Positions 33,710 through 43,567 of a DNA stretch of 43,567 nucleotides are shown here, in pieces. Position numbers and translations under genes: made by a program. Below the pieces are notes generated by a model. The model was not told the origin of the DNA, did no database searches, and saw only the letters and a program-made list of their open reading frames with translations. Location of the stretch: NCBI RefSeq assembly GCF_007896895.1, contig NZ_VOGW01000132.1, positions 1-43,567 of the forward strand, written 5' to 3'. Each line of letters starts with the position of its first letter. Position 1 is the stretch's first letter. The DNA comes from Streptomyces misionensis (GTDB taxonomy: Bacteria; Actinomycetota; Actinomycetes; Streptomycetales; Streptomycetaceae).

Positions 33710-34462
33710 CTACAGGCGACCGGCCTCGACGAGCCGCCGCAGAAAGCGCCGGGTGCGCTCCCGGCGCGGCTGACCGAACACCTGCTCGGCGGTGCCGCGC
33801 TCCAGCACCACCCCGCCGTCCAGGAAACAGACCTGGTCGGCGACATCGCGTGCGAAGCCCATCTCATGGGTGGCCAGCACCATGGTCATGCCCTCGTCCT
33901 TCAGCGACCGGACCACCTCCAGCACCTCGCCCACCAGCTCGGGATCGAGCGCGGCCGTGATCTCGTCCAGCAGCAACAGCCGGGGCCGCACGGCGAGCGC
34001 CCTGACGATCGCCACCCGCTGCTGCTGGCCGCCGCTGAGCCGGTCCGGGTAGGCGTCCGCCTTGCCGGCGAGCCCCAGGCGCTCCAGCAGCTCCCTGGCC
34101 CGCTCCTCGGCCGCCGCGCGGGAGACGCCGTGCACCCGGCGCGGGGCGAGCGTGATGTTGTCCAGCACGCTCATGTGCGGAAAGAGGTTGTACGCCTGGA
34201 AGACCACGCCGATCCGGCGCCGTACCGCGTCCTGGTCGGCCCGGGGATCGGTGATCTCCTCACCGTCCAGCCAGATCGCGCCGTCGTCGATCTCCTCCAG
34301 GAGGTTGGCGCACCGCAGCAGCGTGGACTTGCCGGACCCGGAGGCGCCGATCAGCGCGGTCACCGTGTGCGGGGCCACCTCCAGGTCGACGTCGCGCAGC
34401 ACCACCGAACCGCCGAAGGTCTTGCGGACCGACTCCATGCGCAGCACGGGCGCGTCGCTCAT
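33710..34462 (-). CDS. Polar amino acid ABC transporter ATP-binding protein
   Basis: A 250-residue ABC ATPase. Walker A GASGSGKST is near 40-48, Q-loop VVFQAYNLFPH, signature LSGGQQQR near 141, and His-switch ATHEMGF. Walker B reads LLLLDEITAALDPE, where the usual Pro-Thr after Glu is Ile-Thr. Last gene of a three-gene importer; its ATG overlaps the permease stop (ATGA). Clearly paralogous to GluA but with a different gene order and probably a different amino acid. Confidence 0.93.
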   Translation of the reverse strand: MSDAPVLRMESVRKTFGGSVVLRDVDLEVAPHTVTALIGASGSGKSTLLRCANLLEEIDDGAIWLDGEEITDPRADQDAVRRRIGVVFQAYNLFPHMSVLDNITLAPRRVHGVSRAAAEERARELLERLGLAGKADAYPDRLSGGQQQRVAIVRALAVRPRLLLLDEITAALDPELVGEVLEVVRSLKDEGMTMVLATHEMGFARDVADQVCFLDGGVVLERGTAEQVFGQPRRERTRRFLRRLVEAGRL

Positions 34463-35370
34463 AGGGTTCCTCCCTGGTCCCGCCGCCGGTCCAGCCGGGC
34501 CGTCACCCAGTCCGTGAGGCGCGTCATCGGAATGGTCAGCGCCACGAACACCAGTCCCGCCACGATGTACGGCGTGTAGTTCAGACTGCGGCCCACGATG
34601 ATGTCGGCCGCCCGTACGGCGTCCACCGCGCCGCCGATCGACACCAGGCCGGTGTCCTTCTGCAACGACACCAGGTCGTTGAGGAGCGGCGGCACCTGCC
34701 GGCGCACCGCCTGGGGGAGCACGACGTACCGCAGCGCCTGGCGGTTCGTCAGGCCCAGCGAGCGTGCCGCCGCGCGTTGCGAGGGGTGCACCGACTCGAT
34801 GCCGGCCCGGAACACCTCCGCTACGTACGCCGAGTACGTCAGCGTCAGCGCCGTGCCGCCGAGCAGCACGGGATCGACCGTCACCCCCTGGAGCCGCAGC
34901 GCGGGCACGCCCAGGACCACGATCATCAGGTTGATGATCAGCGGCAGTCCGCGGAAGAAGTCGGTGTACGCCGCCGCAAGCACCCGCAGCGGGAAGAACA
35001 CCGGGCCGCGCAGGGTCCGCGCGATCGCGATCAGCATGCCGAGGACCAGCACGGCGGCGCCGCAGACCACCAGCAGCCGGACGTTCAGCCACAGCCCTTC
35101 GAGGACCTTGGGCAGCGCCTCGCGCGCGTAACCGGCGCTGAAGAACGTCTCCTTGGTGCGCGGCCAGCCCGGCGCGTGAACCACGACCAGGTAGAGCACG
35201 GCGGCCGTGACGAGGGTCGACAGCGCCGCCACGGCCGTCGCGCGGCGGGCCCGCGCCCGTTTGTGGCGCTCGCGCTCGAGCCGCCGCTCGGAGGGAACGT
35301 AGCCGTCGACGGGCACGGCTGCCGCGCCGTCCGCCCGCTCCGGGACGGACTCGCCCTTGGTGACGGTCAC
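34459..35370 (-). CDS. Polar amino acid ABC transporter permease
   Basis: A 303-residue permease. It has a long charged cytoplasmic N-terminus (1-42, with RRLERERHKRARARRA), TM1 near 43-63, then the five-helix core. DFFRGLPLIINLMIVVLG is near 130-147. The EAA loop reads SQRAAARSLGLTNRQALRYVVLPQAV near 195-220. Only one permease gene is present, so it may form a homodimer. GTG 35370 overlaps the binding-protein stop. Coupled at both ends. Confidence 0.92.
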   Translation of the reverse strand: MTVTKGESVPERADGAAAVPVDGYVPSERRLERERHKRARARRATAVAALSTLVTAAVLYLVVVHAPGWPRTKETFFSAGYAREALPKVLEGLWLNVRLLVVCGAAVLVLGMLIAIARTLRGPVFFPLRVLAAAYTDFFRGLPLIINLMIVVLGVPALRLQGVTVDPVLLGGTALTLTYSAYVAEVFRAGIESVHPSQRAAARSLGLTNRQALRYVVLPQAVRRQVPPLLNDLVSLQKDTGLVSIGGAVDAVRAADIIVGRSLNYTPYIVAGLVFVALTIPMTRLTDWVTARLDRRRDQGGTL

Positions 35371-36251
35371 TTGAGCACCGGGGCGCCGACGGCGTCGGAC
35401 AGCCACCGCTGGTCGAGCCGGGCCAGCGTGCCGTCCTCGCGCAGCGCGTCGACGGCACGGCTCACGCACGGGGTCAGCGCGCTGCCCTTGTCGAGCACCA
35501 GCCCGAACTGCTCGGGCGTGCCGCCCTGGTTCTCGAACTGGCCGACGATCCTGGCGTTCGTCACCTCGGCCGACGTGATGTAGAACGCGGTCGGCAGGTC
35601 GGTGACGACGGCGTCCACCTGGCCGTTGCGCAGCGCCGACTTGGCCTGGTCGTTCTTGGCGTAGACGGCGGGCTCCCGGTCGGGCTTCACCACGTCGGTG
35701 ATGTAGTCGAGGCTCGTGCTGCCCACCTGGGCACCCAGGCGGAGGCCGCGCAGGTCCGCGATGCGGGTCGCCCTGGCGGCCTTGCCGCCCTTGAGCGCGA
35801 TGACGGCCTGGCGCACGTCGTAGTAACCGGACGAGAAGTCGACGGCCTTCTTGCGCTCGGCGCTGACGGAGACCTGGTTGATGTCGAAGTCGAAGGTCTT
35901 CACGCCGGGCGCGAACGCCTTGTTGAAGGGCACCCGCTGCCAGACCACCGCGTCCTTGCCGTACCCGAGCCGCTTCGCCACGGCGTACGCGACCGCCGAT
36001 TCGAAGCCCTTGCCGTTGGCGGGCTGGTCGTTCTCGAACCAGGGCTCGTAGGCGGGCTGGTCCGTGGCGATCGTCAGCTTCCCGGGCGTCCTGGTGGCCG
36101 CCTTGCCCTTGGCGCAGTCCGCGCCGGCCGAACCGCGCACGTCGGCCGACGGCCGCGGCTCGGGCTGCGGGGCACAGCCGACGGCGGTGGCGAGCAGGGC
36201 GAGGGTGGCGGCCGCTGCCGCGCGGCGCACTGTACGAGGGGCGAGATGCAT
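35367..36251 (-). CDS. Amino acid-binding lipoprotein
   Basis: A 294-residue SBP_bac_3 protein. A lipoprotein signal with lipobox AVGC is near residues 23-26. An N-terminal DCAKGKAATRTPGKLTIATDQPAYEPWF segment and FDFDINQVSVSAERKKAVDFSSGYY near 118-142 follow the family pattern. GLRLGAQVGSTSLDYI and VDAVVTDLPTAFYI belong to the second lobe. It should deliver a polar amino acid to the coupled permease and ATPase. I see no good Shine-Dalgarno. First gene of the operon. Confidence 0.92.
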   Translation of the reverse strand: MHLAPRTVRRAAAAATLALLATAVGCAPQPEPRPSADVRGSAGADCAKGKAATRTPGKLTIATDQPAYEPWFENDQPANGKGFESAVAYAVAKRLGYGKDAVVWQRVPFNKAFAPGVKTFDFDINQVSVSAERKKAVDFSSGYYDVRQAVIALKGGKAARATRIADLRGLRLGAQVGSTSLDYITDVVKPDREPAVYAKNDQAKSALRNGQVDAVVTDLPTAFYITSAEVTNARIVGQFENQGGTPEQFGLVLDKGSALTPCVSRAVDALREDGTLARLDQRWLSDAVGAPVLK

Positions 36252-36578
36252 GGCGGGAGAGTGGCAGCGAACCCGGCCCTTGTCGAGGCCGCGATCAGTT
36301 GTGTCCGCATAGTGGGAGCGGGTGTTGCCGCCGTGTGAACGGGGGCCGCGGGGGGCGTGAACGCCCTGGCCCGGGCCGCCGGCCGAGGGCGGGATGGGAA
36401 GACCGGCGGCCCTTCCGCTCAGGAGCCGTCATCCTGTGCGGCTGCTACCAGTTGACCGCGCGGGACCGCTCCGGGGGAGCGCGCGCGTGCGCCGGGCGCG
36501 CGCGAAACGTTCACACGGGGCGCGCGGGACGGCATTCGCGCCGCGCGCGTGAGCCGGTCGTACGCCGGGCGCGCGGTA
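36252..36578. other. Gene-free GC-rich gap upstream of the amino acid importer
   Basis: No credible gene is seen in this 327-bp stretch. It is dense in GCGCGC-type words (near 36481-36575), including repeated GGGCGCGCG and a CGTAC/GTACG inverted repeat at about 36559-36579. It presumably contains the promoter of the amino acid importer, but I cannot place a convincing -10/-35 pair. Confidence 0.4.
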
Positions 36579-36633
36579 CGCCCCCTGTCGGCATGCCGCG
36601 GTACACCTCTGCCGGCATCCCACGCAGGGGGCG
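36579..36633 (-). terminator. Terminator after the MBL-fold gene
   Basis: CGCCCCCTG (36579-36587) pairs exactly with CAGGGGGCG (36625-36633), enclosing an inner TGCCG/CGGCA stem. It lies 10 bp past the MBL gene stop. Confidence 0.65.
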
Positions 36634-36642
36634 ACCCGGGGC

Positions 36643-37299
36643 TCACCAGCCGCGCGCGTGCCACTCCGGCAGATGCGGCCGCTCGTCGCCGAGCGTGGTG
36701 TCGTTGCCGTGACCGGGGTAGACCCAGGTCTCGTCCGGCAGCGCGTCGAAGATCTTCGTCTCCACGTCGTGGATCAGGCTGGCGAACGCCTTCGGGTCCT
36801 TGTGCGTGTTGCCGACGCCGCCCGGGAAGAGGCAGTCGCCGGTGAAGACGTGCGGGTGGCCGTGCGGGTCGTCGTAGACCAGGGCGATGGAGCCCGGCGT
36901 GTGCCCCACGAGGTGGCGCGCCGTGAGTTCGACCTGGCCCACGCGGATGACGTCGCCGTCGTCCACGAGCACATCGGTGGGGACCGGGATGCCGGGCGCG
37001 TCCTCGCGGCCGGCGTGGGTGCGCGCGCCGGTCGCGGCGACGACCTCGGCGAGCGCCTGCCAGTGGTCGCCGTGCCGGTGCGTGGTGACGACGGACGCGA
37101 TGCCGTCGTCACCGATCATGCCCAGGAGCGTGTGCGCCTCGTTCGCGGCGTCGATCAGGAGCTGCTCGTCGGTGGCCCGGCAGCGCAGCAGGTAGGCGTT
37201 GTTGTCCATCGGGCCGACCGCGATCTTGGTGATCATCAGGTCCTTGAGCTCGTGAACGTCCGCCGGTCCGCCGACCCTGACCTCTCCTGTGTACGTCAT
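36643..37299 (-). CDS. MBL-fold (glyoxalase II-like) hydrolase
   Basis: A 218-residue metallo-beta-lactamase-fold hydrolase. The binuclear metal motif THRHGDHW gives H74, H76, D78 and H79. Further ligands appear in GHTPGSIALVY (about 131-141), FTGDCLF (about 153-159) and WVYPGHGNDT (about 192-201). The set resembles glyoxalase II or thioesterase-like enzymes acting on a thiol ester; in this phylum the thiol would be mycothiol. TAGGCT at 37307-37312 lies seven bases before the ATG, so leaderless. The adjacent mycothiol-type isomerase gene, on the same strand 60 bp upstream, fits a thiol-linked role. Confidence 0.9.
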   Translation of the reverse strand: MTYTGEVRVGGPADVHELKDLMITKIAVGPMDNNAYLLRCRATDEQLLIDAANEAHTLLGMIGDDGIASVVTTHRHGDHWQALAEVVAATGARTHAGREDAPGIPVPTDVLVDDGDVIRVGQVELTARHLVGHTPGSIALVYDDPHGHPHVFTGDCLFPGGVGNTHKDPKAFASLIHDVETKIFDALPDETWVYPGHGNDTTLGDERPHLPEWHARGW

Positions 37300-37359
37300 G
37301 TCGATCAGCCTATAGCGGTGCGGCGCCCGGCGGGCCGTCCTCGTCGCACGGGACGGGGC

Positions 37360-38046
37360 CTACAGCGGCGGCAGCTTCGGCAGCGCGCCGCCCCGAGCGG
37401 TCAGCCGGGAGCCGTCGCGCCGCCCGGCGAGCCAGCCGACCAGCTCCGCCGCCGGGCCCGAGACGGTCACCTCGGGCTCGTCCGCGGCCCTGCCGGTGTC
37501 CCAGGTGCGCGTGCCGTCCGTGATCCGTGTCGCGGGGACGTCCGGGTTCCCCGAGAACCGCTGGGTGAGGAACCCGGTCTCCCGCTCCAGGAACTCCGCC
37601 GGGACGTCCTCCAGCTCGTACCCGGCCCCGAGGTCCACGTGGTGCAGCTCCACCTCGGCCCACCGCCGGAACGGCAGCCGGGCCGCGGCGTCGGTGACCC
37701 CGTTGCGCAGCTCCACCGTGCGCGTCCAGTCCGCGGGAGCGTCCCCCGCCGCCCGGAACCGGTCCGCGCTCTCGCGCAGGTCGGCGAGCTGGACGTCCAG
37801 GGGGCGCGCCGCGCCGTCCTCGATGTCGGCGTCCCGCGCCGCGGCGCTCGCGTACATGGGACGGCCCTCCAGGGCGTTCACGAGCGCGTCCGCGTTGCGG
37901 GCGAGGTGGGCGAGGACGTGTCCGCGGGTCCAGCCGGGAAGCCGTGACGGCTCGGCGAGCGAGGCGTTGTCCAGTCGGGCGACCGCGCGCAGCAGCCGGT
38001 CGGTCGCGTCACGTACACATGCCAGGTCATGAGCGTGATCAGTCAT
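37360..38046 (-). CDS. Maleylpyruvate isomerase family, mycothiol-dependent enzyme
   Basis: A 228-residue protein of the DinB-like MDMPI group. The N-terminal four-helix domain carries RLPGWTRGHVLAHLARNADALVNALEG (about 36-62) with its metal-site His. RRWAEVELHHVDLGAGYE (about 127-144) supplies the second and third His ligands. A smaller C-terminal domain ends TARGGALPKLPPL. Members use mycothiol as cofactor; the exact reaction is not predictable. TAGGGT at 38054-38059 is seven bases before the ATG and suggests a leaderless transcript. Divergent from uvrA. Confidence 0.88.
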   Translation of the reverse strand: MTDHAHDLACVRDATDRLLRAVARLDNASLAEPSRLPGWTRGHVLAHLARNADALVNALEGRPMYASAAARDADIEDGAARPLDVQLADLRESADRFRAAGDAPADWTRTVELRNGVTDAAARLPFRRWAEVELHHVDLGAGYELEDVPAEFLERETGFLTQRFSGNPDVPATRITDGTRTWDTGRAADEPEVTVSGPAAELVGWLAGRRDGSRLTARGGALPKLPPL

Positions 38047-38191
38047 GGGCCCGACCCTAGCCGTGCCACACGTTCGGGTGAAGCTCGTGAAGCTCGTCCG
38101 CAAATCGAATGCGCGTGCTATATCGTCGATGGCGGCGTCGGGCATGCTGGAAGGCCGGGGATTGTTATGCAACCGGGCAATCCGACCGGCG

Positions 38192-38214
38192 TTGTCAGTG
38201 GCTCCCCCTAGTCT
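38192..38214 (+). promoter_or_regulatory. RecA-NDp (PafBC-type) promoter of uvrA
   Basis: TTGTCAGTG (38192-38200), GCTCCCCC, TAGTCT (38209-38214). The expected start is near 38221, leaving a 5' leader of about 48 nt, unlike the leaderless uvrB and ogt versions. Confidence 0.87.
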
Positions 38215-38268
38215 GGAGAAGACGGGGGCCCGCCCCTGTCACTTCTCCCAAGAAAGGTGCGGACCGGC

Positions 38269-41318
<3,050 letters not shown>

Positions 41319-41322
<4 letters not shown>

Positions 41323-41409
41323 CACCGGATCAGGTCCCGTCCGGTTCGACCAGGGCCTGATCAGGACCCGATCGAGACTTGATCGGGACAAGACCTGACA
41401 TCGGATCAG
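41319..41409. repeat. Direct repeat pair and hairpin after uvrA
   Basis: CTGACACCGGATCAG at 41319-41333 (including the uvrA stop) recurs with one mismatch at 41395-41409. Between them lie the palindrome CCTGATCAGG and a CCCGATC/GATCGGG hairpin (41367-41373 and 41381-41387). Confidence 0.65.
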
Positions 41410-41415
41410 AAAACC

Positions 41416-41446
41416 GGCGCCCCGCGGGAACTCCCCGTGGGGCGCC
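41416..41446. terminator. Bidirectional terminator between uvrA and the sugar kinase
   Basis: Bases 41416-41428 pair with 41434-41446 (13 bp, one G-U) around AACTC. It separates convergent uvrA and the kinase gene. Confidence 0.8.
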
Positions 41447-41515
41447 GCTCGTTCCACCATCAGCCGCCCGGAGCGGCGGCCGCTCCTTGACAAGAGCAGA
41501 GAGGAACCAGGCGGT

Positions 41516-42424
41516 TCACAGATCACCCAGCTCGGTCGCGTACGGCGGCTCCGCCCCCGCCCGCGAGCAGGTGATCGCCGCCGCGCGCGCCGCGAAGCGC
41601 AGCAGCCGGGTCCAGCCCTCCGTCCCGAGGGCGGCCAGCGCCTGAGGCGACAGCGCGTCCTGGGCGGCCAGACCGTGCAGCAGGGCGGCGTTCACCGTGT
41701 CCCCGGCGCCGATGGTGTCCACGACGTCGACCTTCTCGCCGGGCACGGAGTACTCCCCGCCCTCGGTGAACACGGTCAGACCGTCGCCGCCCCGGGTCAC
41801 CACCACGGCCGACGGCCCCTCGGCCAGCCACTCGCGCGGCGTGCCGCCCAGCCATGCCGCGTCCTCCGCGGACACCTTCAGCAGCGTCACCGAGGGCAGC
41901 CAGCTCGCGAAGCGCGCCCGGTAGGCGTCCGCGTCCGGGATCAGTCCCGCCCGGATGTTGGGGTCGAGTGCGGTGAACAGCCCCTGTCCGGCCGCCCGTC
42001 GCAGCAGCACCTCGTAGGCGCTCGCCCCCGGTTCCAGGACGAGCGAGAGGGTGCCGAAGGACACCGCCCGCGTGCCCGCCGGGAGCGCGAGGGGCGCGGT
42101 GAAGAGACGGTCGGCGGTGCCGTCGACGTAGAAGGAGTACGCGGCCGAGCCGCCGTCGTCGATCGTGGCCACCGCGAGGGTCGTCGGCTCCGGCCCGCGC
42201 TGCACGCCGGACACCTTGACACCCGACCGCCGCAGCCCGTCCAGCAGCGCCTCGCCGAAGGCGTCGGACGACGTCCGGGAGCAGAAGGCGGTGGGCGTGC
42301 CGAGCCGGCCGAGGGCGACCGCGGTGTTGTAGGGGCCGCCGCCGGGCGCCGGCTTCAGGGCCGCCAGGGCGCCGGGGCCCTGCGGTACCAGGTCGATCAA
42401 TGCCTCACCGGCGACGACGATCAC
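41516..42424 (-). CDS. PfkB-family carbohydrate kinase (fructokinase-like)
   Basis: A 302-residue ribokinase-fold kinase. The N-terminus is IVVAGEALIDLVPQG, GGGPYNTAVALGRLGTPTAF is near 29-48, and FGTLSLVLEPG is near 123-133. The catalytic motif VDTIGAGDTVNAALLHGL is near 239-256. The pattern is closest to fructokinases. GTG 42424 overlaps the stop of the upstream LacI regulator, so the two are translationally coupled, an arrangement typical of sugar-utilisation loci. No transporter is in view, so the sugar is unknown. Confidence 0.9.
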   Translation of the reverse strand: MIVVAGEALIDLVPQGPGALAALKPAPGGGPYNTAVALGRLGTPTAFCSRTSSDAFGEALLDGLRRSGVKVSGVQRGPEPTTLAVATIDDGGSAAYSFYVDGTADRLFTAPLALPAGTRAVSFGTLSLVLEPGASAYEVLLRRAAGQGLFTALDPNIRAGLIPDADAYRARFASWLPSVTLLKVSAEDAAWLGGTPREWLAEGPSAVVVTRGGDGLTVFTEGGEYSVPGEKVDVVDTIGAGDTVNAALLHGLAAQDALSPQALAALGTEGWTRLLRFAARAAAITCSRAGAEPPYATELGDL

Positions 42425-43542
42425 GAGGCGGTTCCCTTCTCGGACGGGGGCACGGGCAGCGGCTCGGACAGGGCGGACGGCACGGTGTGCGGCGCTGCTC
42501 CGGGCCGCTCGGGGCCCTCCGGGCAGCCGCAGGAGCCGCGGTGGACGAACGCGCAGGGCAGCCGGACCGTGCGGGGCGGGCGGTCCGGCTCGGCCAGGCG
42601 CTCCAGGAGCAGCCGCACGGCCTGGGCGCCCAGTTCCCTGCTGGGCTGGGCGATGGCGGTGAGCCGGGGCGAGAACAGGTCGGCCCAGGGGAAGTCGTCG
42701 AAGCAGCACAGGGCGAGATCGCCGGGCACGGACAGGCCGTTCCCGGCGAGGGCGCGCAGGGCCCCCAGCGTCATCGCGTTGTTGGCGGTGACGAGCGCGG
42801 TGGGCGGATCGGGCAGGGCGAGCAGGGCGGCCGTGGCCCGCTCGGCACCGGCCGACTCGGAGTTGCCGGACACCAGCAGGCGGTCGTCGAGGGGCAGGCC
42901 CGCGGCGGCGAGGCCGTCCCGGTAGCCCGCGACGCGCTCACGGGTCGTACTGAGCCCCGGCAGGCCCGCGACCAGGCCGATCCGGCGGTGTCCCAGCCCG
43001 GCGAGATGGGCCACGAGCCGAGCCGTCGGCCCGGCGCTCTCCGCGCACACCTGGTCGAAGCGCGGGGCGCCCGGGCCGACAGCCGCGTCCGCGCCGTCGA
43101 TCAGCCGGTCCAGGAACACGGTCGGTACGGCATGCCGGCGCAGATAGCCGACCAGCTCGCCCGGCTGCGCGGAGGGGGCGATGATCATGCCGTCCACCCG
43201 GCGCTCGTGGAGGAGGCGCGCGACCTTCTGTTCGTGTCCCGGGTCGTCGTGCGGGTCCGCCAGGAGCAGGCCGTAGCCCGCGTGAAGCGCGGCGGCCTCG
43301 ACGCCCTGGAGGATCTCGGTGAAGTACGGGTTGCTGATCGCCGACACCGCGAGCCCGATGGAACGGGTCCGGGCGGTCACCAGGGAGCGGGCCAGGGTGT
43401 TGGGCGTGTACCCGAGGGCGTCCACGGCGTCCAGGACGGCCTGACGGGTGCCCGGCAGCACCGGACGCGTGCCGTTGAGCACGTGGGAGACGGTCGCCAC
43501 GGAGACCCCGGCGCTCCGCGCGACGTCCGCCATGGTGGGCAT
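42421..43542 (-). CDS. LacI-family transcriptional regulator
   Basis: A 373-residue regulator. The helix-turn-helix and hinge are MADVARSAGVSVATVSHVLNG (4-24) and LGYTPNTLARSLVTARTRSIG. The periplasmic-binding-like sugar domain follows (ISNPYFTEILQGVEAAALHAGY near 73-94, TALVTANNAMTLGALRAL near 248-265). It has a Cys-containing stretch (HRGSCGCPEG) near 336-345 and a Pro/Ser-rich C-terminal tail of about 30 residues. The ATG follows GGGAGGGG at 6 nt. It probably represses itself and the coupled kinase until a sugar binds. No operator was identified in the 25 bp left before the window ends. Confidence 0.92.
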   Translation of the reverse strand: MPTMADVARSAGVSVATVSHVLNGTRPVLPGTRQAVLDAVDALGYTPNTLARSLVTARTRSIGLAVSAISNPYFTEILQGVEAAALHAGYGLLLADPHDDPGHEQKVARLLHERRVDGMIIAPSAQPGELVGYLRRHAVPTVFLDRLIDGADAAVGPGAPRFDQVCAESAGPTARLVAHLAGLGHRRIGLVAGLPGLSTTRERVAGYRDGLAAAGLPLDDRLLVSGNSESAGAERATAALLALPDPPTALVTANNAMTLGALRALAGNGLSVPGDLALCCFDDFPWADLFSPRLTAIAQPSRELGAQAVRLLLERLAEPDRPPRTVRLPCAFVHRGSCGCPEGPERPGAAPHTVPSALSEPLPVPPSEKGTAS

Positions 43543-43567
43543 CGCGTTCCCCTCCCTGCCCGTCCGT

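Noticed and set aside
36252..36642. Small genes in the GC-rich gap
   Set aside because: Short frames on both strands are Arg/Ala/Pro-rich with no start signals or recognisable features.
38100..38268. LexA (SOS) box for uvrA
   Set aside because: No paired CGAAC/GTTCG half-sites at proper spacing; the RecA-NDp motif explains damage control better.

Overview
The window is high-GC actinobacterial DNA. GC-rich third codon positions, frequent GTG starts, ATGA/GTGA stop-start overlaps, long GC hairpins between convergent genes, mycothiol-type enzymes and the gluRK-gluABCD cluster point to a Streptomyces chromosome. I see no integrase, transposase, plasmid, tRNA, rRNA or CRISPR signature. This is core chromosome carrying one apparent rearrangement junction.

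Left part (about 1-17.2 kb). A LigB-like protein and a decayed small gene are followed by miaB, a DUF6204 gene, a MarR regulator with its own operator, a MazG-like pyrophosphohydrolase and an orphan membrane-anchored TAXI-type binding protein. Next come the glutamate-sensing two-component system GluR-GluK and the divergent glutamate importer operon gluABCD. After that lie a flavin monooxygenase and a cysteine dioxygenase-rhodanese operon behind a cysteine-rich leader peptide. A large FtsX-like permease and the 3' part of recX end this part. From memory, this order matches the miaB-glu-recX-recA arm of S. coelicolor (SCO578x to SCO5770).

Junction (about 17.26-17.27 kb). The RecX domain is fused in frame to the N-terminal half of an unrelated DUF2293-type gene, and recA is not next to it. 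To the right the genes resemble the S. coelicolor uvrA-uvrB arm (SCO1958 to about SCO197x, from memory), which lies roughly symmetrically across oriC. I read the fusion as the breakpoint of an origin-symmetric inversion at a short shared sequence. A deletion or assembly error remains possible.

Right part (17.3-43.5 kb). It holds a uridine-kinase-like protein, CorA, a methyltransferase, pseudouridine catabolism (psuG-psuK, with a minisatellite growing from the psuK 3' end), ogt, a secreted glycerophosphodiesterase, an MHYT membrane protein and uvrB. Then come two TerD-family genes, terC behind a yybP-ykoY manganese riboswitch, a Ca2+/H+ antiporter, an MHS-family transporter divergent from aroQ, a polar amino acid ABC importer, an MBL hydrolase, a mycothiol-dependent isomerase-type protein, uvrA, and a LacI regulator coupled to a sugar kinase.

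Regulation. The three DNA-repair genes uvrA, uvrB and ogt each carry the actinobacterial RecA-NDp promoter motif (TTGTCAGTG-N8-TAnnnT), the type recognised with PafBC. At least seven genes have a TAnnnT box 6-7 nt before the start codon and so look leaderless. Further sensory elements are a manganese riboswitch with a visible Shine-Dalgarno switch, a cysteine leader peptide before a cysteine-degrading enzyme, and an 11-bp direct repeat ahead of gluA.
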